Of a stretch of 64,000 nt of DNA, positions 50,412 through 59,878 are shown piece by piece (within the stretch, counting starts at the first letter, position 1; each line of letters opens with the position of its first letter). This DNA is from Faecalicatena sp. Marseille-Q4148. GTDB taxonomy: Bacteria; Bacillota; Clostridia; Lachnospirales; Lachnospiraceae. The notes below the pieces were generated by a model. That model saw only the letters and a list, made by a program, of their open reading frames with translations, did no database searches and was not told the origin of the DNA. A program made the position numbers and the translations under genes. Location of the stretch: positions 1,240,001 to 1,304,000 of the forward strand of contig CP073692.1 in the NCBI GenBank assembly GCA_018228665.1, read 5' to 3'.

Positions 50412-52298
50412 CTAAATGATTTCATATTCCAGTGTGTCGAAATTAACAGTAACTGTTGTTCCATTGCTGAATGTTGTTCTCTGCACCTGTGGATTTCCGT
50501 CTACCATTTCATGACGTACCATCTCGCATTTTGCTACTTTTTCGTGTAAGCCTGCTACGACTTTACAGCGCTCAATATCTTCCTCTACACTGAATCTGAT
50601 ATAGTCATCGAAAGAACCGTCAAAGTTCGGATATGCTCCATCTCTCTTTAAATATGGTGCTCCGCCGTTTAACAGTGCATACAGCATATAGTCTTCTGTT
50701 TCACTTAATTTCTCCATCATCCACGGCTCAATCAGACAGTCATGATATACAAGGTTAAATAACGGAACCGCAATACCATGTCTTGGAGAACCCGGATGTG
50801 CCAGCATGAAATCATACGGTGCATAATGGCAGAATACAAGGCTTGGAATTGCCCAGTCATTTACTTCTTCAGAACTTGGCAGGATTCCCTTAGATAATAA
50901 AAATTCGAAGCATGCATTTCTGTAATCATAGCAATCTCTTCTTGTCATCTTATGCCACGGATGATTACATTCGTCTCCTTCATTACAGGTAAATACATCA
51001 AGATATGCGCCGTCCAGTTTGATTCCGGCATCTTCGATTGCCTTGAAGTTTCTCTTTACATAAAATGGAGCCTGTGTTGCACATAAGTATGACTGCGGAC
51101 CGCCTGCCCATCTCTGATGCTCCGGAATTGTTCCGTCTGTGAGACGGCATGCAAAGTTCTCATCAAAGCTTTCTGCTGATTTGTAATAATCTCTGTACTG
51201 ATCATGGATACCGAACATATAACCGCATTCATGCATTGTATCAGCCAGTTCTTTCATATCTTCCCATCCGCCTGCTTCTTTACAAGCCGGTGAATAATCC
51301 GGATGATTGTTGTCGTATCCCGGTTCTGCCCATCCGTCCAGATGAAGATACATTTTTTCCACGCCAAGTTCATGGTAGCGTTTTATTTCTTCTGTGCGGG
51401 CTTTGAATGGTGTCAGGTTGTCATTTTTATCAGGAGCTTCCGGATCAAAGAAGTCAGAGTTTGGCTGAACCTTTGTCTTAATTCCTGTATGTACAAAAGA
51501 ACATCCGATCAGATCATTAACGGAAGGAGTTTTCGCTGCTTTTTCTTCCAATGAGCGGAATAAGCCTTTTTCTTTCACGTATGCTCTGTATGCTTTACAA
51601 ATATCATTATAATCGCAGTCGCTCAGGAATGTATATCTCATAACGCGGCGATAGTCAATTTTTCCAAGGCTTGGCTCCCAGCGGATGTTCATATGTGTAT
51701 ACGGACCTTCTGCCGGATGTTCTACATCATATCCTGCATTCCACGGTGTCACTGCAACTGCCAGATACCCTTCGCGGTCTTTGACCTGTCCGAACCACGG
51801 CATATAAGCTCCTGCTGTTCCGAGGAAACCATCAAAAGATGTATTCATTGTCTCTACTTCCCATGTATTCGGGATCAGAATTCCCTGCTCCCAGTTAAGA
51901 AGTGTATACCAGCTGTCTTTCTTTTCTTCAAATGCCATTTTTCCCGGCCAGTAGATTGCCTTTACGTCAAATCCATCTTCGCAAAGCGGCACAAATTCAA
52001 AATACACATGACCTGTCACAGCTTCCACCCATACGATCGTCTCGAAAGCAAAATCTACTTTCTTTCCTTCTGCCTCAAATCCTTCGTAATGGCTGATAAA
52101 TCCTTCTCCAATTCCAGTCTTCCACTCTTTATGAGAGATAACTGCTGCATCTTTGAAATATACGGTTCCCTGTGCAGTTTCAATATGTGGTTCATAATCG
52201 CTGCACCAGTCCCAACATGTATCTGCTTTTTTGATCGATACATGAAGCGTCTGCTCATCCAGTCCAAGTGTGATGCCATTGCTAATCACTGTTTTCAT
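50412..52298 (-). CDS. Glycoside hydrolase related to GH101/GH129
   Basis: 628 residues, no signal peptide, so cytoplasmic. The C-terminal two thirds form a (beta/alpha)8-type region: EKMYLHLDGWAEPGYDNN, HECGYMFGIHDQYRDYY, IKLDGAYLDVFTCNEGDEC and ILPSSEEVNDWAIPSL. Aspartates in YLDV and glutamates in SSEEV are candidate catalytic acids. Size and pattern resemble GH129 alpha-N-acetylgalactosaminidases and related unclassified enzymes. It would cut the sugar brought in by the neighbouring transporters. The exact substrate is not known. Confidence 0.6.
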   Translation of the reverse strand: MKTVISNGITLGLDEQTLHVSIKKADTCWDWCSDYEPHIETAQGTVYFKDAAVISHKEWKTGIGEGFISHYEGFEAEGKKVDFAFETIVWVEAVTGHVYFEFVPLCEDGFDVKAIYWPGKMAFEEKKDSWYTLLNWEQGILIPNTWEVETMNTSFDGFLGTAGAYMPWFGQVKDREGYLAVAVTPWNAGYDVEHPAEGPYTHMNIRWEPSLGKIDYRRVMRYTFLSDCDYNDICKAYRAYVKEKGLFRSLEEKAAKTPSVNDLIGCSFVHTGIKTKVQPNSDFFDPEAPDKNDNLTPFKARTEEIKRYHELGVEKMYLHLDGWAEPGYDNNHPDYSPACKEAGGWEDMKELADTMHECGYMFGIHDQYRDYYKSAESFDENFACRLTDGTIPEHQRWAGGPQSYLCATQAPFYVKRNFKAIEDAGIKLDGAYLDVFTCNEGDECNHPWHKMTRRDCYDYRNACFEFLLSKGILPSSEEVNDWAIPSLVFCHYAPYDFMLAHPGSPRHGIAVPLFNLVYHDCLIEPWMMEKLSETEDYMLYALLNGGAPYLKRDGAYPNFDGSFDDYIRFSVEEDIERCKVVAGLHEKVAKCEMVRHEMVDGNPQVQRTTFSNGTTVTVNFDTLEYEII

Positions 52299-52361
52299 TT
52301 TCCTTCCTCCATTTCCGGCAAATTAGCTAACTTTCAGCAAAATTCTGCCTTATTTATATAC

Positions 52362-52367
52362 ATTATA
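52362..52367 (-). promoter_or_regulatory. -10 box of the glycosidase promoter
   Basis: TATAAT on the minus strand, 64-69 bases before the glycosidase ATG. No good -35 is seen at 17 bases, as expected for a promoter that needs an activator such as the divergent AraC protein. Confidence 0.4.
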
Positions 52368-52460
52368 GCTTTTTTGATACAGTTTTGCTTGCCATATCAT
52401 CTATCCTTCTTGTCCAATTGTCTATTTTCTGCTAAAATGATTCCGAGTAAATAATTGATT

Positions 52461-52489
52461 TTGACGGGAATCACTCCCTCTTGTATAAA
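52461..52489 (+). promoter_or_regulatory. Promoter of the AraC-type regulator
   Basis: TTGACG (52461-52466), 17-base spacer, TATAAA (52484-52489), followed by AAAGGAG and the ATG at 52524. Confidence 0.75.
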
Positions 52490-52523
52490 TGATCCAGGCG
52501 ATTCCAGAAAGGAGCATTTGTTT

Positions 52524-53480
52524 ATGACTTATGTAAAAACTGTACTCAAAAAAGAAATCGTTATTGATTCCATTATTACAATCCACTATTTTGAATATTC
52601 CAAAGATTTTTCTTTTTCCGGTGAAGCACATAACTTTTGGGAATTCTTATATGTGGATGCCGGAACAGTAGATGTGCGCTCTGAGAATAAATTGTACACG
52701 CTTCACGCAGGAGACATTATTTTCCATCAGCCGAACTGCTTCCATGCAATGCGTTCTTCCGGTCTGAAACATTCGCTGAACCTGGTTGCAATTTCCTTCT
52801 CTACGCAATCTCCGGCAATGTTGGATTTCTCCGATAAATGCTTTACTCTGAATATGGAGGAGCGTTCTTTGATTTCCCAGATCATTGCTACGGCGCGTGA
52901 GACCTTCTCGACACCGTTAAATATTCCGTCAGTGGAACAGGTTTTGATTTCCGAAGATGCTTCCTTTGGTTCAGAGCAGCTCATTTTGCTTTTTCTTGAA
53001 CTTTTTCTTCTGACTGCAAAGCGCTGCCACCTCTGTGATAATGGTGTTATGATCACGCATCAAAAGATTGATACTCCCATCAGTTCTCTGACGAAAAATA
53101 ATCGCCTGGATAACATTGTTCACTATATGGAGGAACACCTTTATGAACCATTGAAGATCCAGACACTCTGTGACGAGTTTTCTCTAAGCCGTTCTGCTCT
53201 CCATGCACTGTTTCAGGACGAAAAGCATTGTGGTCCCATTGAATTTTTTAACAGTATGAAAATAGAGCGTGCCAAAGAACTGATCCGGGACGGTTCCATG
53301 AATTTTACAGAAATCGCCCACTTTCTTTCTTACAGCTCGCTCCAGTATTTTTCAAAACAATTTAAAAAGGCGACCTCTATGTCGCCCCTTGAATATGCTT
53401 CCTCGATACGTCTTATCACAAACCGGGTATCCAATCCTTCTCTTCGGATTGACCGCCCATTAAAAACGCCGGAGAATTAA
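52524..53480 (+). CDS. AraC-family regulator of the glycosidase locus
   Basis: 318 residues from the ATG nine bases after AAAGGAG. N-terminal cupin sensor (HNFWEFLYVDAGTVDVRSEN, LHAGDIIFHQPNCFHAM) and C-terminal double helix-turn-helix (EPLKIQTLCDEFSLSRSALH, MNFTEIAHFLSYSSLQYFSKQFKK). It is divergent from the glycosidase gene, so it probably activates that gene, and perhaps the transporters, when the sugar binds. Confidence 0.9.
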   Translation: MTYVKTVLKKEIVIDSIITIHYFEYSKDFSFSGEAHNFWEFLYVDAGTVDVRSENKLYTLHAGDIIFHQPNCFHAMRSSGLKHSLNLVAISFSTQSPAMLDFSDKCFTLNMEERSLISQIIATARETFSTPLNIPSVEQVLISEDASFGSEQLILLFLELFLLTAKRCHLCDNGVMITHQKIDTPISSLTKNNRLDNIVHYMEEHLYEPLKIQTLCDEFSLSRSALHALFQDEKHCGPIEFFNSMKIERAKELIRDGSMNFTEIAHFLSYSSLQYFSKQFKKATSMSPLEYASSIRLITNRVSNPSLRIDRPLKTPEN

Positions 53481-53493
53481 ACGCATCTCCGGC
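53462..53493 (-). terminator. Terminator between araC and trkH
   Basis: GCCGGAGA/TCTCCGGC (53468-53475/53486-53493) with TTTTT on the minus side; it overlaps the araC stop and serves the converging trkH transcript. Confidence 0.75.
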
Positions 53494-53506
53494 ATTTGCA
53501 TCTTTA

Positions 53507-54952
53507 TTAAAATTTCTTTCTCCATACGGATGGCGCCATCAACATCAAAAATGGGAATAACTCCAGTCTTCCTGCCAGCATATCAAAACAAAATACTAAC
53601 TTTGACAACACAGAAAAAGAAGAAAAGTTCTCTACCGGTCCAACACCTGCAATTCCGGGTCCGGTATTATTCAGTGTCGTCAAAACAGAACTGAATGTCG
53701 TAGCAAAATCAAAATTATTTAATGATACGATCAGAATTGATACAACCATGATCAAAAAGTAAATAACTGTATATCCGATAACTCCATTCACAGTCTCGTC
53801 CTGAAGACGTTTTTTATTCAATGTGATAATCGATACACTCTTTGGATGGATTAATTTCTTAATTTCTCTCTTAGCGTGTTTCATAAGAATCAGGATACGG
53901 GATACTTTCATACCGCCTCCGGTAGAACCGGCACAGGCTCCTATCATAATGAGAAGCAATAAAATTGCTTTTGAAAATTCCGGCCACTGATTGAAATCTG
54001 CTGTAATAAAACCGGTTGTTGTAATGATAGATGAAACCTGGAACGAAGCGTAGCGGAACGCTTTCAGAAATCCTCCATAATAATTGCTGATATTAATTGT
54101 AATCATCACGATTGCTGCCAAAATGATCCCAAAATATGCTTTTACTTCTTCGTTTTCCCAGATATTTCTAAAACGCTTCAAAATCAACAGGAAATACATA
54201 TTAAAATTGATTCCGAACAGAATCATAAATACCGTAATTACCCCGTCAATATATGCGCTGTCATAATATGCAATACTTGCATTTCTGTTTGAGAATCCTC
54301 CGGTACCGGCCGTACTAAACGCATGCAAAATACTGTCATACAGATTCATTCCGCCAAATAAAAGGAAAATTACTTCCGCAAAAGTAAGAACAAAATACAT
54401 TGCATACAAAATCTGAGCTGTTGTTCTCGCCTTCGGCACAAGCTTTTCAATTTCCGGCCCCGGCATCTCTGCTTTCATCAAGTGCATCGAACGATCATTT
54501 TCCAGCGATGTAATTACCATAACGAAAACAAGCACTCCCATACCGCCGATCCAATGTGTCAGCGATCTCCAGAAAGCCATTCCCTTCGGCAATGCTTCAA
54601 TATCTGTCAGAATCGTGGAGCCTGTTGTCGTAAATCCGGATACCGTCTCAAAAAATGCATCGATAAACTGAGGGATCGCACCTGATGTATAAAATGGTAT
54701 TGCGCCGATCAGTGACCACAGAAGCCATGATAATGCAACGATCACAAGTCCGTCTCTTCCGTATAGTTTTGTATTCTTTGGTTTCTTTCTTCCAAACAGA
54801 ATATGTACCAGAATCAAAATTACTCCCGGAATGACAAAATGCATATAACTGTCTTCCCGATAGATCAACGCTACAATCGCCGGGAGAAACATTACAACGC
54901 CTTCAATCCCCAGAATCTTTCCGAGCATATAAACTGTCATTTTATGATTCAT
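53507..54952 (-). CDS. trkH: TrkH/KtrB potassium uptake channel
   Basis: 481 residues with repeated M1-P-M2 modules. Selectivity-filter-like segments are FTTTGSTILTD, STAGTGGFSNRN, TTTGFITADF and NNTGPGIAGVG. It forms the membrane pore for K+ uptake. The ATG (MNHKMTVYMLG) was preferred over one 18 bases upstream because AGGGGGACTT precedes it. It overlaps the trkA stop by 11 bases. Confidence 0.93.
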   Translation of the reverse strand: MNHKMTVYMLGKILGIEGVVMFLPAIVALIYREDSYMHFVIPGVILILVHILFGRKKPKNTKLYGRDGLVIVALSWLLWSLIGAIPFYTSGAIPQFIDAFFETVSGFTTTGSTILTDIEALPKGMAFWRSLTHWIGGMGVLVFVMVITSLENDRSMHLMKAEMPGPEIEKLVPKARTTAQILYAMYFVLTFAEVIFLLFGGMNLYDSILHAFSTAGTGGFSNRNASIAYYDSAYIDGVITVFMILFGINFNMYFLLILKRFRNIWENEEVKAYFGIILAAIVMITINISNYYGGFLKAFRYASFQVSSIITTTGFITADFNQWPEFSKAILLLLIMIGACAGSTGGGMKVSRILILMKHAKREIKKLIHPKSVSIITLNKKRLQDETVNGVIGYTVIYFLIMVVSILIVSLNNFDFATTFSSVLTTLNNTGPGIAGVGPVENFSSFSVLSKLVFCFDMLAGRLELFPFLMLMAPSVWRKKF

Positions 54953-56321
54953 AAGTCCCCCTGCTCTCAAAGATATCTCTGATGTCCTGTATTTTTTTAT
55001 TTTTCGTCACAATAATTACGCTGTCTTTCGGCATAAGTACATCATTTCCTCCCGGAATGATAATTCTACGATCCCGGACAATCGTGGCGATCAGATTATT
55101 TGGTTTCATATTCAAGTCTTTCAATGGAATATTGGTATATTCTGTTTCCTGCTTTACGATAAATTCCAACGCCTCTACTTTGCCGCCTACCAAATAATAT
55201 AATGTTTCAATATTAGCGCTCTTAATAGAATTGTGACGCGCACGCACATATGCCATAATCACATCTGCTGTGGAAGATTTTACAGAAACAATTGAGTCAA
55301 TTCCCATATCTTCCACCATATTGGCGCGGCTGTCCTCATTTACTTTTGCCACAATCTTTTTCACTCCCTGCTGCTTTGCAAACAGAGCCATAATAATATT
55401 CTCTTCATCAATCCCTGTCAAAGCCACAAGTGCATCGGCAGATTCCAGTCCTTCTTCGATTAGAAGCTCATGATCTCCTGCATTTCCGCAAATGATCGTT
55501 GCATCTGAGAGCTGTTCGCAGAGACGCTCACATTTCTCCATATCTTTTTCAATAATCTTCACATGCATTCCAAGCACGCAAAGCTGTTTTGCAAGGTAAT
55601 AACTGATCCGGCCGCCGCCGCAGATAATAATATTTTTAGTTTTTGCTTTTCGATTGCCCAATGCTTTGAAGAAATCTTCAATCTCCTTATGGGATGCGGC
55701 AATATTCAGTTTATCGCCTGACCGAACAACAAAATCTCCGTCCGGAATAAACACTTCTTTTCCTCTTTGCACCGCACAGACAAGCACTTTAATCTGATAT
55801 TTCTGGTAGATCTCTTTTAATGACATACCAACAATCGGATTCTGTTCGTTCAGGATAAATTCTACAAGTTCTACACGGCCTTTTGCAAAAGTCTCTACTT
55901 TTGTTGCTGCCGGAAAAATCAACACACGGCTGATTTCATTTGCCACTGTCAGCTCCGGATTTACTGTCATACTTAAATGCAGATCTTCTTTTAAAAGATC
56001 AATCTGCTTAAAGTAAATCGGATTACGCACACGCGCAATCGTATGCTTCGCTCCAAGCCTTCTTGCAATCAGGCAGCTCAACATATTTAATTCATCTGTT
56101 GAAGTACATGCAATAACAAGATCTGAGTGCTGCACATCTGCTTCCTTCTGTGTCTCTACATCTACTCCATCTCCTGTCAGACACAGCACATCCAAAGAGT
56201 TGACCGATTCCTGTAACCGTCCCTGGTTATGATCAATCATAACAACATCATAGTTTTCTTCTGATAACTGCTTCGCCAGCTTATGACCGACTTTACCGTC
56301 ACCAATAATTACGATCTTCAT
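54942..56321 (-). CDS. trkA: TrkA potassium-uptake regulator
   Basis: 459 residues: two RCK units, each a Rossmann NAD-binding domain (IIGDGKVGHKLAKQL near the start; ICGGGRISYYLAKQL near 230) followed by a TrkA-C domain. It gates the TrkH channel by nucleotide binding. The ATG at 56321 is eight bases after GAGGG. Confidence 0.94.
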   Translation of the reverse strand: MKIVIIGDGKVGHKLAKQLSEENYDVVMIDHNQGRLQESVNSLDVLCLTGDGVDVETQKEADVQHSDLVIACTSTDELNMLSCLIARRLGAKHTIARVRNPIYFKQIDLLKEDLHLSMTVNPELTVANEISRVLIFPAATKVETFAKGRVELVEFILNEQNPIVGMSLKEIYQKYQIKVLVCAVQRGKEVFIPDGDFVVRSGDKLNIAASHKEIEDFFKALGNRKAKTKNIIICGGGRISYYLAKQLCVLGMHVKIIEKDMEKCERLCEQLSDATIICGNAGDHELLIEEGLESADALVALTGIDEENIIMALFAKQQGVKKIVAKVNEDSRANMVEDMGIDSIVSVKSSTADVIMAYVRARHNSIKSANIETLYYLVGGKVEALEFIVKQETEYTNIPLKDLNMKPNNLIATIVRDRRIIIPGGNDVLMPKDSVIIVTKNKKIQDIRDIFESRGTYES

Positions 56322-56413
56322 TTTCATTACCCTCGTTTTTACACATTCTTTTCTTTTAGTAGTACGCAATTACACAGTATACGCCATTTTTCCCAAATGT
56401 AAAGACTCTTCTG

Positions 56414-56455
56414 AAAAAAAGGACACCGAAAATATCAGAAATACCTCCGGTGTCC
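56414..56455 (-). terminator. Terminator after the M18 aminopeptidase gene
   Basis: GGACACCG/CGGTGTCC (56421-56428/56448-56455), then seven T on the minus strand. Confidence 0.85.
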
Positions 56456-56470
56456 TCTTCTAAAGGCTAA

Positions 56471-57865
56471 TTAGTTTTCAAACGCATCGTCAAGGAATGC
56501 TCTGTATCCCTTCACTGCCTCGTAAATATCTGCTTTGCTTGCAACTTCATGCGGTGCATGCATACATAATACTGCGATACCACTGTCAATAACATCCATT
56601 CCGTAAACAGCCATAATGTAAGCGATTGTTCCACCGCCTCCTACGTCAACTGCACCAAGTTCTGCTGTCTGGTAAGAAACATTGTTGTCTTCCATAATTC
56701 TTCTGATCTCTGCAACATATTCTGCATTTGCATCACTTGTTCCGCCTTTTCCGCGGCTTCCTGTGTATTTGTTAAATACAAGTCCTCTTGAGAAGTAAGC
56801 TGCGTTCTTCTTCTCAAAACAAGATGCAAACATCGGATCAAGACATGCACTTACGTCAGAAGAAAGCATCTTAGAATTAGCTAATGCACGGCGAAGCTTC
56901 AGATCTCCTTCTTCTCCGAGAACTGCCATTAATTCTGCAACTGTGTTCTCAAAGAAACGGGATGTCATACCGCTTGCTCCAACACTTCCGATTTCTTCTT
57001 TGTCAACAAGGATACAGCAGGATGTTCTCTTCACATTGCCGTTTCCGCCTTTTAACAGCGCAAATAAAGATGTGAATGCACAGATTCTGTCATCATGTCC
57101 GTATCCGATTACCATACTTCTGTCAAGACCGCAGTCTCTTGCTTTTCCGGCAGGAACAATTTCTAACTCAGCAGATACGAAATCATCTTCTTCTACATTG
57201 TAGCGTTCTGCAAGAATCTTCAATACATTTGCTTTGATCGCATCTTTTTCTTCGCCTTCTAACGGAATATTACCGATCATCAGGTCAAGCTTCTCGCCAT
57301 TGATCACTTCGCTCGCTTTCTTGCCCATCTGCTCTCCTGCAAGATGTACAAGGATATCTGTAATAACAAATACCGGATCATCTTCCTTCTCGCCGATCAC
57401 AACGTCAACTTTTGTTCCGTCTTTCTTGATCATAACTCCGTGTAATGCCAGCGGAAGTGTCAGCCACTGATATTTCTTAATTCCGCCATAGTAATGTGTA
57501 TCAAGATAAGCAAAACCTTCTTCTTCGAATACCGGCTGCTGTTTGATATCAATACGAGGAGAGTCAACGTGAGCTCCTAAAATGTTCATACCTTTTTCCA
57601 TCGGCTCTGTTCCGATCTCAAACATCAGAAGTTCTTTCTCGTTATAAGCTGCATATACTTTATCTCCGGCTTTTAATGTCTCTCCGGCTTTGATTACGTC
57701 ATTCAAATTCTTATATCCGGCTTTCTCTGCCATCTCGATAGAAATACGAACACATTCTCTTTCTGTCTTTCCGGCATCCAGACATTCTTTGTAAAGTTCA
57801 TTCACTTTGTTTAATTTTTCCAGTTCTTCCGCACTGTATGAGTTCCAGATGTTCTCTTTGTTCAT
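56471..57865 (-). CDS. M18-family aminopeptidase
   Basis: 464 residues. Metal-binding and catalytic regions of M18 zinc aminopeptidases are present: NILGAHVDSPRIDIK, LVDKEEIGSVGASGMTSRFFE, and a C-terminal LCMHAPHEVASKADIYE. It trims acidic or neutral N-terminal residues from cytoplasmic peptides. Start after AAAGGAGGCACAAACAGTT. Single-gene unit with its own terminator. Confidence 0.93.
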   Translation of the reverse strand: MNKENIWNSYSAEELEKLNKVNELYKECLDAGKTERECVRISIEMAEKAGYKNLNDVIKAGETLKAGDKVYAAYNEKELLMFEIGTEPMEKGMNILGAHVDSPRIDIKQQPVFEEEGFAYLDTHYYGGIKKYQWLTLPLALHGVMIKKDGTKVDVVIGEKEDDPVFVITDILVHLAGEQMGKKASEVINGEKLDLMIGNIPLEGEEKDAIKANVLKILAERYNVEEDDFVSAELEIVPAGKARDCGLDRSMVIGYGHDDRICAFTSLFALLKGGNGNVKRTSCCILVDKEEIGSVGASGMTSRFFENTVAELMAVLGEEGDLKLRRALANSKMLSSDVSACLDPMFASCFEKKNAAYFSRGLVFNKYTGSRGKGGTSDANAEYVAEIRRIMEDNNVSYQTAELGAVDVGGGGTIAYIMAVYGMDVIDSGIAVLCMHAPHEVASKADIYEAVKGYRAFLDDAFEN

Positions 57866-58012
57866 AACTGTTTGTGCCTCCTTTATACTTTTCAGAATGA
57901 TTCAATACTCTCATTATATACTTTTTACAAAATATGTCTTTATACTATTGTCCAAATTTATTACTTTATTATACACAATCGTGCAAATCACGGACAATAA
58001 TGCAAATCTTTT

Positions 58013-59878
58013 TTATACATAATACTGTGCCTGTGCATTCCAGAGGTCGGCATATTCCCCCACAGTCTCCACCAACTCTTCATGTCGTCCTTTTTGTACG
58101 ACAGCTCCCTGATGAAACACCATAATCTCATCACAAAATCTGCAGGAGGATAGTCTGTGGGAGATGTAAATTGCCGTTTTATCTCCTACAATATCATTGA
58201 ATTTTGCATAGATTTCTGCTTCTGCAATTGGATCCAGTGCTGCCGTAGGTTCATCCAAAATAATAAATGCCGCATCTCTATAAAGCGCTCTTGCAATGGC
58301 AATCTTCTGTGCTTCCCCACCGGAAATCTCTATGCCGCTCTTGTCAAATTTATTATAAAGCCACGTATCAAGTCCTCTTGGCATTTTGTCAAGCCGTTCA
58401 CCAAATCCTGCCTCTTTAAGCATCCGTTCCACTTTTTCCCGGTCATACTCTCTCGCCACTGCAACATTCTCCCCAAGAGGAAATGCAAAAAGAGAAAAGT
58501 CCTGAAAAACAACAGAAAAAATTGACATATATTCTTGATAATTATATTTACGGATATCAATTCCATTCAATAAAATAACTCCTTCTGTCGGATCATACAG
58601 CCGACAAAGTAATTTAATAAATGTTGTTTTCCCACTTCCGTTTTGTCCAACAACTGCCATCTTATTTCCAATCTTAAACTTCACATTCACATGGTGCAAT
58701 GCCCACGCTTCGCTGCCCGGATATTTAAAAGATACATCTCGGAATTCTACTTCATATTTTCCATCTGTTCGTTTCTCAACAGTGAGAGATCCCTGATACA
58801 TCCGATTTGGAATATCGAGAAATTCAATTGACTTCTTCACAAAAACAGCATTCACCCGGATTTTTCCAACCGTTGCAAATAAAGCTGACACCGCTGCTGC
58901 CATCATCGTCAGAGCCCCCACATACTGGGACGACTCGCCTATGCCAAATGCCCCTGCCCATGCTTTCACAACAACAAAGAGATAGATACCTCCCATCAAG
59001 AGATAGGTGAGCGATTGTCCAACCGCATACAACAGTCCGTACTTTCCTTTCATCACAGATGCGATCGGACCATCCGGCAAAAAACTGTCATCACTTTTTA
59101 TTGCTTCGAGTCCGATTTTGTTCTGGCCATACAATCTGATATCCATCGCATTTTTCTTATCAAGAAAATATTCTCCCCAAAAATTAAATAACCGGTTTCC
59201 GAATGTTGCCTCTTCTGAACACTGTGCCCACTTCTCATCCACTTTTGTCTCAAGTATCGGTCCAAGCACCGCAACGATCAGAAAACTTCCAATCACAAGT
59301 ACCGTCGTAAGCGGGTGATTCAAAATCGTCAGATTTCCTGCCGAAGCCGGAACTTCACAGAGAAACAACGTGACCGTCAGCGTAACCGCACCCAAAATCT
59401 TCACGATTTCCCCTACAAATTCCTGCATATAATCAGGTATTACAACCAATCCCATACCGCTCCAGTTTTGAACCTGCTGAATCTGGGACAGTTTTTTGTG
59501 GGTACTTGTGTCATCCAGTACAGAAAAATCCATCTGCAGCATTTTATTAGCATAAATATCATTGGTACCCAACCATTCTCCTGCCCGCTTACACTCTTTC
59601 CATCTATCTGCTGCCGCCTTCAAAAGAGCAAGCACTGCATTGACAAAGATTGTAATAAATGCAAGCTTCATAAGTATTTCTTTCTCTCTGCTGCCGGACA
59701 GTTCGGAAAGAATCCGCGCAGACAGATAAATATTTGCATATGGAAATAACGCGCCGGCTGCTGCCGAGCAAAAGGTCGCAATGAGTATTGCCGGATCATA
59801 CTCCCACCAGATTTTTATGCCTTTTATCGTATAACAAAACGCCTCTTTCAGTGACATCTTATTCACATCCTTCTTCAT
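58013..59878 (-). CDS. ABC exporter half, subunit 2
   Basis: 621 residues from the ATG at 59878 (GGAGG eight bases before); a longer frame overlaps the neighbour. About six membrane helices, then an ATPase domain with Walker A GQNGSGKTTFIKL, signature EISGGEAQKIAIARAL and Walker B FIILDEPTAALDP. It overlaps the end of subunit 1 by 20 bases, so the two form a heterodimeric exporter. Substrate unknown; peptides or drugs are usual. Confidence 0.92.
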   Translation of the reverse strand: MKKDVNKMSLKEAFCYTIKGIKIWWEYDPAILIATFCSAAAGALFPYANIYLSARILSELSGSREKEILMKLAFITIFVNAVLALLKAAADRWKECKRAGEWLGTNDIYANKMLQMDFSVLDDTSTHKKLSQIQQVQNWSGMGLVVIPDYMQEFVGEIVKILGAVTLTVTLFLCEVPASAGNLTILNHPLTTVLVIGSFLIVAVLGPILETKVDEKWAQCSEEATFGNRLFNFWGEYFLDKKNAMDIRLYGQNKIGLEAIKSDDSFLPDGPIASVMKGKYGLLYAVGQSLTYLLMGGIYLFVVVKAWAGAFGIGESSQYVGALTMMAAAVSALFATVGKIRVNAVFVKKSIEFLDIPNRMYQGSLTVEKRTDGKYEVEFRDVSFKYPGSEAWALHHVNVKFKIGNKMAVVGQNGSGKTTFIKLLCRLYDPTEGVILLNGIDIRKYNYQEYMSIFSVVFQDFSLFAFPLGENVAVAREYDREKVERMLKEAGFGERLDKMPRGLDTWLYNKFDKSGIEISGGEAQKIAIARALYRDAAFIILDEPTAALDPIAEAEIYAKFNDIVGDKTAIYISHRLSSCRFCDEIMVFHQGAVVQKGRHEELVETVGEYADLWNAQAQYYV

